DNA of 64,000 nucleotides from Udeniomyces pyricola (Eukaryota; Basidiomycota; Tremellomycetes; Cystofilobasidiales; Mrakiaceae), in the NCBI GenBank assembly GCA_039545295.1, contig BCIK01000032.1, forward strand, positions 125,282-189,281, read 5' to 3'. How positions within the stretch are numbered: position 1 is the stretch's first letter; the number at the start of each line of letters is the position of its first letter. The notes under the pieces were generated by a model. The model saw only the letters and a list, made by a program, of their open reading frames with translations, ran no database searches and was not told the origin of the DNA. This document shows, one piece after another, positions 1 through 14,728 of the stretch. The translations under genes and the position numbers were made by a program.

Positions 1-638
1 CGAGGATGTTGAAGGTTATCACACATGCGACAACGTGAGGAAACGTAAGGGTGTAATCTTAATTAAAATTGTTTATCAAAGTACAAACGCGATGTTAGCT
101 ATTGAGTTGAGATGAGAGGAGAAGGGTTCGATTGTATCTGAACCTTTCTTGTTGTGCGGATGGACTCACAGGCTTGAGCGAGCATGCCAATTGGTAGGGT
201 CGACAGAACAGTGTTGACACTCCCTATATGAACGAATACAAATCAAAATACCACATAGGTGCAGATTATTTCAGTCCTAGCTCAGGTTATAGAATGAAAG
301 GAGATAGAGAGGAGGAGAGATCTCCTCTAGCCTTCAACTAATCGTCAAGTGTGATAAGGATCAGGATAGAAAATCAAAGGGACACGGGTCGGTCCTCACA
401 CCAGAGTAACAGCAGATTGAGTGTATGCTGAGACGACCGATTGTCTTCTGGAATTCTCTGGAGGATAGTCAAACACAAGACACGGCATTCCATCAATTAA
501 TGCACACATCAGGCCATTTGTTCGGAGTGCTTCTGCATGCATAGTCGTCCGACCTAGACCGACTTCCTTTATAACACGTCACCAACCCATACAAACAACC
601 CGTCGACTGGCCCTACGAAATGTCCATTTCCCTTTCTT

Positions 639-881
639 TTAACTCACCTCGATACCTTCTACTTCTACTCCCATATCAAACACCTTTTTGAGAGCTCGGA
701 ACACGGGTCCACGTTCTCTGAGGTCGTCGTCCCTCTCCTCTTCGATGCGTTCCTGGCGAGAGCGTTTGGTTTGGGCATGCAGTTCGTCGTCGGCAATCGG
801 GTAGGTTTGGACGTTGGCAATAGAACCCTTTTCCTCGTCGAGAACGGACGTCGGAGGTGAATAGCGATTCGAAGGAATCAT
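639..881 (-). CDS. Short hypothetical ORF, possibly a first exon
   Basis: An 80-codon open frame starts with ATG at 881. It is rich in Glu, Arg and Asp (a charged stretch around residues 38-60) and does not look like random low-complexity translation. Just before its stop the sequence reads ATCGAG followed by GTGAGTT, a good 5' splice site, so this may be the first exon of a gene running toward coordinate 1. I found no downstream exon that joins in frame. A stretch at about 370-515 on the same strand is open but does not match the phase. I do not recognise the family. It could also be a chance ORF. Confidence 0.3.
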   Translation of the reverse strand: MIPSNRYSPPTSVLDEEKGSIANVQTYPIADDELHAQTKRSRQERIEEERDDDLRERGPVFRALKKVFDMGVEVEGIEVS

Positions 882-2088
882 GATCGAGAAGGATCAACGC
901 AAAGAGGAAGGGGATAACGAGCGTAGCTGTTTGGTGAGGAGGGCCGGGGGGGGAGGGGGGGGGGGGGGGAGAAGGAGGTTGTCGAAAGTCAAGTGATGCT
1001 GACGAGGCCGGTCGGAGCTGACATTCTCCAGCTGAGAAAGGAGGTACGTATTGGATTGTATATCACAGGCCAGGAGGGTCCGGCCGGGTCGGATGAGGGG
1101 AAACACCCAGGGGAGGCATGTGGGGAGTAGGTTGTTAATAGAATCGGAGGAGAAGGTCAGCTATTAGCGCTGCGTGCCCCCCCCAGCAGCTACATCTATA
1201 TATGATCACGTTAACGTTCGACTCGGTCATCGGTTTTGACTTTCTCCTTATCAGCTACCTGGCTAGCGGTTACATCCGAACGAGATGATCTCGGAATTCT
1301 CGAGCTCAAAGTCTGCTCCGGGACACAAGAGTCTGGGTGGAAGGAGGCAAGGCAGATCAGTAAGGATGTACGTGAGAAGGCATCGATGATCATCGATCAT
1401 GAGAGGATCACCGCTATCGCTCAGTTCCAAAGGGATTGGCAGCGATCGAGCTAATCATGAGGACGAGGCCGGCGGGAGCGCGCGGGCGGGAGTTTGGTGA
1501 TTTGACACGCCTGGATGATGCGTCAACGAATCGAATGGCCGCCGACCTCCGGATTTTATCTTATTTTATTTTATTTTATTTTATTTTGAACGTATCAATT
1601 CCCCGAGCACGTATAACTTACGCATCATATCGACCGGCATATCACGATATCAATCTTGTTCTTGATGATAGATCGCTTAGCGCTGATCATCGCCTGCTTT
1701 CATACTCATGATCGTCGACATGTCCATCAGCTACTGTTGTCCACACCTGCTCTCCATTGCCTGAATTGAATTATAGTACCAACACGTGAAGCGCGCTGAG
1801 AATCCCAGAAAACCGCGTGCAGCCGAGTAATGGATATCTCCTAGCAATATGCTGCAGCTTCTGCTCATGTGTATCCACTAAATCCCAATCAAAGCTTTCA
1901 CCCTCAAAAGCCGACATGTCGACGAAAAAAAAAACCCCGAGATAGAAGAACGGAAGATCGGAGAGCCATAGCGGATTTGCAAGCTGCATATGATCGTGCG
2001 GGTACAGGAGAGAGAAAGAGAGATCAGGCGTGTAGAAACAGGAGTTGTGGAACAGGAAAGTGGTCTTGTGTGGAAAACGAAAAGCAAC
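882..2088. other. Intergenic stretch without a convincing gene
   Basis: This 1.2-kb stretch lies between the end of RPT1 and the short ORF below it, both on the minus strand. It holds a poly-G tract near 945-970 and a run of TTTTA pentamers at about 1554-1587. Short ORFs occur on both strands but none shows family similarity or a consistent splice pattern. It may hold the 3' UTR of RPT1 and the promoter of the next minus-strand gene. Confidence 0.5.
1554..1587. repeat. TTTTA pentanucleotide microsatellite
   Basis: About six tandem copies of a TTTTA-type pentamer are visible. The tract lies outside any recognised gene. Confidence 0.8.
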
Positions 2089-4908
<2,820 letters not shown>

Positions 4909-5474
4909 GATGTGTGATGAGTGGAAAGGGTTGAGTGTATGCAAGGGATGGGTTGGTTGGTTGATGGATAATGGGGTGATGATGAGTGTGGTGTGGTGTA
5001 ATGGGAGAGTGACTTGAGTAAGTGTGTGTGATCAGTGGAAGCTGCAGCAGCTGGACTGGACTGGCGCTGGTGGAGGGCAAAGGCGATGATCGATGGTCTG
5101 GCATGACGCTGCCTCTCCTCCCCTCACACATCCAACCATCCACCCACCCTCCCCCTTCCTCCCCCCTCCTCCCCCTGCTCTGCCTCCCGCCTCTACACAT
5201 CTCACTTCCCCGATCCATACTCATTCATCATGGTCAGCTTCAGGCCGATAACGCTTCTCATTCACTTGAGTTCCTCACATCAAACACCCCCATCAGACCA
5301 CTAACCATCTTCCGTCTGCTTCCCTCCTTCCACCCCTCTCGGCGTTTCCCCCCCCCCCCCTCTCTTGGCTCTCTCACTTGATTCCATCTCATCCATTCGT
5401 CCGCCTCACCAACCTCTTCCAAACGCGTCCTGCCACCCGATGCGCGTGCACCCACTCCTCTCTAGGCTGGCGCT
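4909..5474. promoter_or_regulatory. Divergent intergenic region, RPT1 / VMA1
   Basis: About 566 nt separate the start codons of RPT1 (minus) and VMA1 (plus), so the two genes probably share or abut promoters. The VMA1-proximal half is strongly pyrimidine-rich on the plus strand and carries a poly-C tract near 5349-5360. I saw no clear TATA box or known regulator site, including no obvious proteasome-associated control element. Confidence 0.45.
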
Positions 5475-8400
5475 ATGGAAAACGCAAAGAGGGACCTCCC
5501 CAAGGCACGAACCCCACCCATGCGTTATCAAGTTCCCCGAAGCCAAGCCCATCAACTAACTCATTCACCCGCACCTCCCCCCTCTCCCCCTCTCCCCCCT
5601 TCCCGTGGTCTCACCACCTATCCTTGATCCCTGCTTTCTATTGCCTTGCTTCTCTCGACGTCTGCTCGACCTTCACATCCATCTCTCCTCAACAGATCCG
5701 AGATGAGGATCGAGAGTCGCGCTACGGTTCCGTCTTTGGTGTTTCGGGTCCTGTCGTCATTGCTGAGAACATGATCGGAGCCGCCATGTACGAGCTCGTG
5801 AGTTTCCAGTTCGCATTCGGGTCTCTTCCAATCTCCTCACGTCCCTGGAGCGTTGTCCAATCTCTCCGTCACAAGGACGGGTGGGCACGATGAATCCTCC
5901 CGCGCCATTGGGACGTCCCGAGACAATCAAATCAGGGATAAAGAGGAAACTGACCACGCAAGAGGCCTGTTGCTGCCGACCCGTTCCTCTTCCGTATCGC
6001 AGGTCCGAGTTGGACACGATGAGCTTGTCGGAGGTGTGTATTCCTGGTCTGTCTGCTCAAGCTTCATGTCTACGGCTTTGTCCAATCCGTATGCAGCGAA
6101 AGGGTTGACTGATCCGCTCGGTCCCACCATCTCATCCTTACAGAGGTCATTCGAATCGACCACGACAAGGCGACAATCCAAGTCTACGAGGAAACCTCGG
6201 GTGTCACCGTTGGTGATCCCGTTTTGAGGACGGGTAAGCCGCTCTCGGTTGAGCTCGGACCAGGATTGATGGGAAACATCTACGAGTAAGCAGAACGTGC
6301 CGATAGACAGTATGGTCCCAGAGAGGACCCGTACGCTGTACGTCGATGAGGCCTGACTCGCGCCTCCATCTTGGTCCCCCATCTTTTACGTACGCTCTTT
6401 CTTTACCGCAACCCTCTGCCACCAGCGGTATCCAACGACCTCTTAAGGACATTCAGGAAAAGACTCAGTCCATCTACATTCCTCGTGCGTACTTCTTCTT
6501 CGCCCATCTCCGCTCTCGCCCATCAAGCTCGCAGTTCTGACGGCCTTGCTTCTCTCCATCTCTGATCTCGTGGGTTTCTAGGTGGAATCTACACCGAGGC
6601 GCTTTCGCGAACCACCAAGTGGGACTTTAACCCAGCTGAGCTTAAGGTACGTCTGTTCAGCTGAATCTATCTATGTTGATAATGCCCGATTTTGCACGGC
6701 CTCGAACTAATAAGTCGCATGTATGCGCGATCTGCGGTCCTCTTAGGTCGGCGATCACATCACCGGCGGAGACATCTTTGGTCGGGTCTATGAGAACTCG
6801 CTGGTCGATGACCACAAGATCATGCTCAACCCCCGAGCCATGGGAACTATCACTCGACTCGCCGAGAAGGGAGCCTACACTGTCGATGTGAGTCGTTGCT
6901 TCGCTGATCAACGCTTTGTCCCGTGACGGACATGGCTTACGACGCGAAACTTACGCCTTGGACCTTCCTTGTACAATGTCAGGACGTCATTCTTGAGACC
7001 GAGTTCCAGGGCAAGACCACCAAGCACACGCTCAACCAGATCTGGCCTGTCCGAGCCCCCCGACCTGTCCGCGAGAAGAAGAGGGCTGATTACCCGCTCC
7101 TGACTGGACAGAGGATCCTCGATGCCCTTTTCCCGTACGTGACCCTCGCGATTACATACGTTCCTTCCTATCATTGCATAAGCACAGCCTGGCATCACTA
7201 ACTCCTGCTTCCTATCTGACTTGATAGGTGTGTTCAGGGAGGAACGACTGCCATTCCCGGAGCATTCGGTTGCGGAAAGAGTGCGTGGTTCATCTTTTAT
7301 GCCATCGGAATATCTATGCTTGCATCGTTGCTCCTGGGATTGGCCCGCTCATTGGTCACTTGAACTTTTGCACTCTTTCCATAGCCGTCATTTCACAGGC
7401 TCTTTCCAAGTTCTCAAACTCGGACATCATCATCTACGTCGGGTGCGGAGAGCGAGGAAACGAGATGGCCGAGGTTTTGATGGAGGTGCGTTCATCTTGA
7501 CGACTGTCTAATACCCCCCTTTTCCAACAGCAATCGGCTTCTACGACTTCTTTGCAACTCAAACCAAGCATACTGACTCTTTGCGCATACACTCGTACGC
7601 ATATAGTTCCCCGAGCTTACTTTGTCTACTAAGGACGGCCGAGAAGAACCCATCATGAAGCGAACCACCCTGGTCGCCAACACGTCCAACATGCCTGTCG
7701 CGGCCCGAGAGGCGTCCATCTACACCGGTATCACCCTGTCCGAATATTTCCGAGACCAGGGCAAGAACGTTGCCATGATGGCCGACTCCACTAGTCGATG
7801 GGCCGAGGCGCTCCGAGAGATCTCTGGTCGACTCGCCGAGATGCCGGCCGACTCGGGTTACCCTGCGTACTTGGGAGCTAAGCTTGCTTCGTTCTACGAG
7901 CGAGCTGGTAAGGTTGACTGCTTGGGATCTCCTAACCGAGATGGTTCGGTCTCGATCGTTGGAGCGTAAGTAGTCATCGTTTGAGCCGGCTTCGTGTTGC
8001 TCGAGGCCGTTTGATGATGTCATAGCCCTCCTCGCTCCATGCTAATCCACGCTTCGTCTTCGATTTGTTCCTCCTTTCCTCTTCTCTTCCGCAGTGTCTC
8101 TCCTCCCGGTGGTGACTTCTCGGACCCCGTCACGTCGGCTACCCTTGGTATCGTTCAGGTCTTCTGGGGTCTTGACAAGTACGCCCACTTCTTTCGATCA
8201 CATGCACCATCTCTTGTACTCGCTTGTCTTGCCACTCGTCAGGGAACTGACCGTCCTTCTGATTGACATTTTTTCCCCCCAATTTCAGGAAGCTCGCTCA
8301 GCGAAAGCATTTCCCGTCCGTCAACTGGAACTTGTCCTACTCCAAGTACATGAAAACGCTCGAGCCCCATTACGAGGCGACCCAGCCTGGTTTCATCCAA

Positions 8401-9173
8401 AACCGAACCACCATCAAGGAGATCCTCCAGAAGGAGGACGACCTCGCTGAGATTGTCCAGCTTGTCGGCAAGAGTGCGCTTGGAGAGAGTGACAAGGTTA
8501 CCCTTGAAGGTAAGCTTTCCTTTTCTTGTTGTTGGCGCTTAGGTTGCTTTGTTGCTCTGTTCAAACCTGACTCGTCGCAACCCCCCTACCTTCTCCCCTT
8601 CTGATATTCCCTCTCAGTCGCCAGCATGATCAAGGACAACGTCTTGCAGCAGAACGGTATCTCGGAGGTGAGTTGACTTTGTGCGGTCTTGGGACTTTCA
8701 GTCTTGCATGTTGTCGTCAGCTGACTGGAACCCTTGATCGCTATGATGCATCTGCCTGTCTCTTTGTAGTACGACCGATTCTGCCCCTTCTACAAGACCG
8801 TCGGCATGATCAAGAACTACGTCTCCTACTACAACGCTGCCGTCAAAATCATTGATTCGGGCGACATGACGTACGCCCAGGTCAGGGATGCCACCACCGA
8901 CCTTACGTACGCGCTCTCGCAGCAGAAGTTCCATGTACGTTTGACATTTGTCTGGCTTCAAGACTTGGTCTCATGGTTTTTCGGAAAGTTGATATTGACA
9001 TGCCCTGTTCTGATGTCCTGACATATTTCCCCTTTTTCCCTGCTGCTTCTACTTTCCTTTCATTTCCGACGTGCGCTCTCCAGTCGCCATCGGAAGGAGA
9101 GGAGGCCGTCTCGCAGAAGCTCAACCAGCTTTCGGATGACATTGAGAGGAAGTTCCGAGAACTTGCCGAGTAA
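5475..9173 (+). CDS. VMA1: V-type H+-ATPase catalytic subunit A (Vma1)
   Basis: Subunit A of the peripheral V1 sector hydrolyses ATP to drive proton pumping into the vacuole and endosomes. Sixteen exons fit: 5475-5504, 5696-5797, 6003-6033, 6144-6285, 6426-6484, 6582-6646, 6747-6887, 6983-7134, 7228-7280, 7385-7485, 7607-7965, 8095-8178, 8289-8509, 8618-8667, 8770-8934 and 9084-9173. They give 614 residues, against about 617 in human and in mature yeast Vma1. The P-loop GAFGCGKT is split by the intron after 7280; PSVNW and the non-homologous region typical of subunit A are present. There is no intein. The start is the least certain part: [10 protein letters not shown] joined to IRDEDRES looks right for the family, but that join needs a GC donor at 5505. 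An open frame also runs upstream from exon 2, but its translation looks like intron or UTR. Confidence 0.95.
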
Positions 9174-9601
9174 AAGAAGGATGTCTCTGATTCGATCGAC
9201 GGCCCTAGACCTTTTTTTTTTTTGTCCCCCTTCTTCTGTTTCCTATTCTCCTTCGTTTGTCTTTCCAGCTCGCCTGAAATCATCGATCCTTTTCTGCGTG
9301 CCTTGTTTTGTGCGATTGTATTTCCTATACCCATCTCTGTTTCGTTTCTCTCTTGTCTCGTGTGGCGTGTGTTTGAATGAGCGTGTCATGTTGATGGCAA
9401 TGACGAGAAGCGACGAGAAAAGGTCATGCGTGATCAATAGATGCACATATATAGTCATCGGGGATGCTGCAGCTGCAGTCGATGATGATGAGATATGGGA
9501 GACAAAACGACGTTTGATCCAGCTCGCCTCTCCACCACCTTCGTCCCGTCAACCCCCTCCCCTCCCTCCCTCTTTCCTCCCCCTCCCCCCTTCCTTCATC
9601 C
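9174..9601. other. Intergenic, VMA1 3' end to CWC22 start
   Basis: This is 428 nt between two genes in the same direction. The second half is pyrimidine-rich on the sense strand, with many CCCTCC runs just upstream of the CWC22 ATG, as is usual for 5' regions in this window. A T-rich stretch follows the VMA1 stop codon. No gene is visible. Confidence 0.5.
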
Positions 9602-12600
9602 ATGTCCGCCTCCCCCATCCATCGTCAAGAGGACGATGGTCTCAAGAGGAAAAGGTTCGAATCACGTTGTCCATCACTCTCTCCTCGATCCGTTGCACCC
9701 TGCCCTGGCAGTCTCAACTCTCCTACTAACGACGCGACCTTCCGGTCTTCCATCCGACCTGTATTCCATTGTCCTGGCCATAGATCCCCTTCACCTGCTC
9801 CTCGGGAGCGTGCTCAATCCCCACCAGTCCAGCGCCGACGATCGCTGTCCCCTCCTGCAGTTCCGATTCCCAGAGTTCAAGATGTCGACCCTGCCCGTCG
9901 ACGCGAGCGGGAACGCCAACTTGCGCTCCAACAAGCCGAGCGCGAGCTGCTCGCCAACGACCCTACTACTTCGTCATCCTCTTCTACTGCCCTCACGACG
10001 ACGACGACGGGCAAAGGTACCGGAAATGACGGTTTTGATGCTGCTGCCGAGTTTGCCAAGTTGACGGCTGGCAGTAGGAGCGGAGGCACGTACATCCCCC
10101 CCGCCAGACTGAGGGAGATGCAGATGGCCGCGTCAGAGGACAAGGCGAGCCCAGAGTATCAAAGGCTCGTTTGGGACGCGCTCAGGAAGAGTCTCAATGG
10201 TCTCATCAACAAGGTCAGTCAGGCTGTCGATGCTGTATCGGGGCTCACCGGAACTAGATGTCGGGCGAGCAAAGGCGCGTCTTGGGCAGGCGTGGCGAGA
10301 CGAGAAGAGGATGAATTGGGATCGTGTCGTTTGATGAAAACGTATGGGCCTGACAACCAGGGTAATGCTGACCGACCTCTTTCGTTGGTCCTTGTACCCT
10401 TGCCGTTCTGTGATGTGATGGTGCGAGTCTTTCAGGTCAACGTTGCCAACATCAAACATGTCGTTCCCGAGTTGTTTGGCGAGAACCTCGTCCGAGGTCG
10501 AGGTCTCTTTGCGCGGTCCATCATGAAGGCCCAAGCAGCCTCCCTGCCTTTCACCCCCGTCTTTGCTGCTCTCATTGCCATCATCAACACCAAATTGCCG
10601 CAGGTTGGAGAGCTCGTGCTCACCCGACTCGTCAGTCAGTTCAGACGAGCCTTCAAGAGAAACGACAAGGTACGTTTAGATCCGGCATCAAACCCAGCCT
10701 GTCCAACTTGAACCTTTTGCTCTTCGTCTCGCACTTCTTGGCTTCTGTAGCCCATCGTGGTCCGAGAGCAGGTCAACGGTTGTGAAGGAGAGCATCAGTG
10801 TCGCCAAGTCATATGAACGAATGCACGACTCATCGCCCACCAAACCCTTGGCTTCGTGCCTTCTTGTTCTTCCCTTGCAGACTGTTTGTCTTTCGACCGC
10901 CTCGTTTATCGCTCACCTCGTCAATCAATCCGTCGCGCATGAAATCGTCGCTCTTCAAATCCTCCTCCTTCTTCTCGAAAACCCGACGTCCGACTCGATC
11001 GAAATCGCTTGTGCTCTCACGCGCGAAGTCGGCGCCTTCCTCACGGAGCATTCCCCTAAGCCCAACAATCTCATTTTCGAGCGATTCCGAGCCGTCCTGC
11101 ACGAAGGCAACATCGAAAAGCGAGTCCAGTACATGATTGAAGTCCTTTTCCAAACGAGGAAGGATCGATACAAGGACAATCCCATCATGCAAGAGGGACT
11201 CGACCTCGTCGAGGAGGACGAACAGATCACCCACCGCGTCTCGCTCGAAGACGAACTGAAGGTTGAAGAGGGCCTCAGTAAGTATTTTACGAGAAGCTCT
11301 GGCTCTGACAGTATCGTTCCGTTCTCACTCGGTATCTTCCTTGGGGAGGTAAACCGGTTATCCAAGGTACATCACTTATTTGATTTACCCCATCGTTCAT
11401 CTCTTTACACCTACAGATGTCTTCAAGCTCGATCCCGACTTCATTGCGAACGAGGACCGCTACAAGCAGATCAAAGCTGAGATTCTTGGTGACGAAGATT
11501 CGGACGACGAAAGCGGTTCCGGCGGTAGTGGCAGTGAATCGGACGACGACGAGAGCGACGACGAGGAGTCGGCAGCTGGTGAGTGACAACGTGCCATCTG
11601 AAGTTTTCTTCTTCTCTTTTTGTTTTCCTTGTTTCTCGTTAGCTCCATCCAGCGCCTGTTTTACCAGATTTGTCTCTGCCGGGCGGATGATAGGAGCGAG
11701 CTCTGAACTGACTTGCGTGTCAATCTTTTCGTGTGTTACTATGTTCCCATCCCAACAGTCGTTCCCAACAAGCATGGCATTCAAGACATGACTGAGACTA
11801 ACATGATCAACCTCCGAAGGACCATCTACCTCACCATCATGAACTCGGTTCGTCTCAGAGCAGCAGCTCCGCGTTTTTTGTTCCATCTTATATCTATCAA
11901 ACCGAAGCAACACTCATGCGATGCCATTGTTCTTGTTGGTTGTTCTTGTTTCCATCCGTCATTTAGCTCACCTACGAAGAAGCCGTCCACAAGCTGTTGA
12001 AGGTCCAGATTCAAGAGGGCATGGAGGTACGTACCAGGATGAGTGGGGCGGCTTAGTTTTTGCATCACTATCATCCATCATACCCAAGGGGTACTCATCA
12101 TGATGTGTTTGGTTTCCTTGACTAGATCGAGCTCGTCAACATGGTTATCGAGTGCTGCTCTCAGGAACGATCGTACTCTGCCTTTTACGGTCTCATTGGC
12201 GAGCGGTTCTGCAAGCTCAACCGAACCTGGTGCGAGGCATTCGAGCTCGCTTTTTCCAACTACTACGAGACCATCCATCGATACGAGACGAACCGATTGC
12301 GCAACATTGGTCGGTTCTTTGGTCACCTTCTCGCCTCGGACGGGATCTCATGGGGTGTCTTCCACGTCGTCCACATGAACGAAGAAGAAACGACATCGTC
12401 AAGCCGAATCTTTATCAAAATCCTCTTGCAGGAGATGACGGAGGAACTGGGCGTCAAGAAGATTGCCCTTAGGTTTGGCGAACCGTCGATGCAAGGCGCT
12501 TATACCAACGTTTTCCCGATCGACAACCCCAAGAACACGAGGTTCTCCATCAATTACTTTACCTCTATCGGCCTCGGTGCCGTCACGGAAAAGATGCGAG

Positions 12601-13607
12601 AACATCTCACCGTACGTCCGCTTTTTTCCTTGACGTGTTTTTTTTTCTCCTTGCAACACCCACCTCCCTCCCCCGCTGGACGCTCTCTTTCTCTCTTTCT
12701 GGGGTCGATGCCCATGAAATTGAGGGTGAGGGGGGGGGGGTGCTTGTACTTTTCTCTCGGCGAGTGCCCTCAAAACTGACTTGCTCGTATCGTTGCGCCA
12801 CGCCTCTCTCCATTTCCCCCCTCTTCCCCCCCCCCCCCCTTGAACTTCTTTCCCACCTAACTCTAGAACATGCCCCGACTCATCCTCGAACAACGTCAAA
12901 AAGCGCTGGAAGCCGAATCATCCGACTCGGACTCCTCTTCGTCCGACTCTTCCTCCTCTGATAGCGACAGCGACAGTGACAGCAGCAGCAGTTCCGACTC
13001 GGATTCAGACTCGGATTCTCGGGGTTCGTACTCGTCTCGTTCGCGTTCGCGTTCGCGTTCGCCCCCGCGTGGTGCGAGCCGACGTCGAAGGGATTCATCG
13101 ACGCCGCCTCCTCGACGAAGACGAAGGGGTTCTTCCGTCTCGTCCGATGCGTCATCGGTTAGGGCACCTGTTAAGCGAGGAGGAGGAGGCGGTAAGCGAG
13201 TGGATTCTCGCTCGCCTTCGCCACCGCCGCTTCCTCCTCTTTCTCGACGAAGGGACGTCGATTCGCGATCGCCCCCTCCTCCTCCTTCTGCTGCTCGATC
13301 GACTGGTGGTGGTGGTGGTGGTGATGGAAGGGCTCGACAAGATGATACGCCGCCTTTGAGAAGACGTGGATACCGGGATGATTCGCGCTCGCCCCCTCCT
13401 CCGAGGAGGAGGCGACAGAGTTCGACACCTCCTAGGGCCGGAGGAGGTGGTGGAGGTAGGGGTGGAAGGGATGATACACCTCCGAGGAGGTATGGTGGCG
13501 GTGGTGGTGGTGGTGGTGGTGGTGGTAATGGGAGAGGAAGGAGGTACGATTCAAGGGATCGAAGCTCGAGTAGGAGTAGGAGCCCGCCGAGGGGTGGAAG
13601 GAGGTAA
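9602..13607 (+). CDS. CWC22: Pre-mRNA-splicing factor CWC22 with RS-rich tail
   Basis: Spliceosome component, active before step one; in animals it also loads eIF4A3 to start the exon junction complex. Exons: 9602-9654, 9784-10213, 10436-10669, 10881-11277, 11417-11578, 11759-11847, 11967-12026, 12126-12611 and 12867-13607 (2652 nt, 883 residues). After a Ser/Pro/Arg-rich head (to about residue 65) comes a MIF4G domain containing YIPPARLR and FIAHLVNQ, then an acidic Ser/Asp linker in exon 5, then an MA3 domain with [10 protein letters not shown] and [10 protein letters not shown]. The last exon encodes MPRLILEQR followed by Ser-Asp runs, RS/SR dipeptides, CCTCG-type repeats and Gly runs up to the stop. 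The first intron (9655-9783) is 129 nt without an in-frame stop, so a naive ORF reads through it, but a perfect TACTAAC at about 9724-9730 and the clean RKR-SPSP join support removal. Confidence 0.93.
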
Positions 13608-13674
13608 GGGAAGGAAGAAGGAAGGAAAGAAGGAAGAAGGAAGGAAAGAAGGAAGAAGGAAGGAAAGAAGGAAG
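13608..13674. repeat. Purine-only tandem repeat after CWC22
   Basis: A little over three copies of a 19-nt AG-only unit (AAAGAAGGAAGAAGGAAGG type) start directly at the CWC22 stop codon and end in an A-run. They would lie in the 3' UTR. Confidence 0.7.
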
Positions 13675-14463
13675 AAAATAAAAAAAAAAATTGAAAGAAT
13701 GGGATGGATGATGCAAAAGAGGCAAGAGGACAGATGGAGGAGTAACTGAACTGGGGTCAGGAAGGAATGTGAGAGCGAGAGAGCCCCTGGAGAAGGATAG
13801 GGATCGAAGGCCTTTTTGTTTTTTGAGCGGGAAGTGTGCTAAGAAAGGGAAGGGGAAGATCAAAGGGAGATCAGTGAAAGATGGATGTCAAAAAAAAAAG
13901 GTCCTAGGCTACTTACTATTATCTTATGATCATCTTCCGGAGAATAATCATAATAAATGAGCTACTTAGCCCCTTGCCCATCTATTCTTTTTTCTCGTTT
14001 TTGTTTTTGACAGGTTACGTCACGACGTCGCTTGGATATCTTATAGGCCGGATCGTGCATCATGGTATATTCATTACAAAAGCGTAAACATAAAAAAATG
14101 AAAGCAAGAGGGCGCGATGATGACTGAAGACAAAGGGGGGAAAAGAGATCAACTGAAACTAAGACCGAGACCAAGACTGAGCCACCTACGTAGAAGACAA
14201 GGGCAAAGAAGAAGAAAAAAGCTAGAATGCGTGTGTGTGTGTGTGTGTGGGTCGGGTGGAGGAGGGGAGAGATTCGACTTGAGCGTGTAACGGGTTTTTG
14301 TGTGCGATTCTTGTGGGTGTGCTGGTTTAAATGGATGGAAGTTCGATGCTTCCATTGGGATTGTCTCTGCAGTCATAGCAGCTATTGCAAAGAAGAAGAA
14401 GAAAAAAATAAATAAATAAAAAAATGCGCTTGATAGGAGTCGAAATGGATCGTCGACAGTCAG
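13675..14463. other. Intergenic, no gene seen
   Basis: A mostly purine- and A-rich stretch with A-runs and a (GT)n tract at about 14230-14250. It separates CWC22 from a possible convergent gene. None of the short ORFs looks coding. Confidence 0.4.
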
Positions 14464-14620
14464 TCATAGGACGTCGAGCAGGGTCGTTGCGGAATGGGGC
14501 CAGGGATATCCCAAGAAGTTTTCGATGACTGAGACATCAAATATATAGCCAATGGTCAACGTGATTGGCGGACGATTGATGATCGGGAAGCTGGATTTGG
14601 CACGATAGAGCAACGTACGT
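14464..14620 (-). CDS. Possible 3'-terminal exon of an unknown gene, broken by a gap
   Basis: On the minus strand the frame ending in TGA at 14464-14466 reads about 50 residues of mixed, protein-like composition (for example YRAKSSFPIINRPP and FDVSVIENFLGYPWP). It sits in a tract that is otherwise purine-rich or homopolymeric on the plus strand. Upstream the frame enters a run of C and then 35 Ns (14694-14728), so the preceding exon cannot be followed. An ATG at 15407-15409 on the same strand opens a short basic and hydrophobic N-terminus (MARSSSRRFPLPLK) and could be the start of the same gene, perhaps a small membrane protein. I could not connect the two and do not recognise a family. Confidence 0.3.
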
Positions 14621-14693
14621 GAGGGGGGGGGGAGGGACTGATGAGGGATTTGAGCATCGGAGAGAGCGTACGGATTGAAAGGTTGGGGGGGGG

Positions 14694-14728
14694 NNNNNNN
14701 NNNNNNNNNNNNNNNNNNNNNNNNNNNN
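14694..14728. other. Assembly gap inside a homopolymer
   Basis: Thirty-five Ns are flanked by G-runs on both sides (about nine before and eighteen after). The assembly failed or was scaffolded through a poly-G tract, so the true length is unknown. Single Ns inside similar tracts occur at 21345 and 30463. Confidence 0.95.

Noticed and set aside
1236..1711. Overlapping plus-strand ORFs near 1.2-1.7 kb
   Set aside because: They include a pentanucleotide repeat and show no family-like segment or splice context.
5378..5893. Long ORF reading into the VMA1 second exon, suggesting an extended N-terminus
   Set aside because: The extension is Ser/Pro/His-rich translation of a pyrimidine-rich stretch with a clear CAACAG acceptor at 5690-5695, and it would make the protein about 100 residues too long.
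13152..13863. Antisense ORFs with His or Ser runs opposite CWC22
   Set aside because: They are shadows of the RS/Gly-rich codons and the downstream purine repeat.
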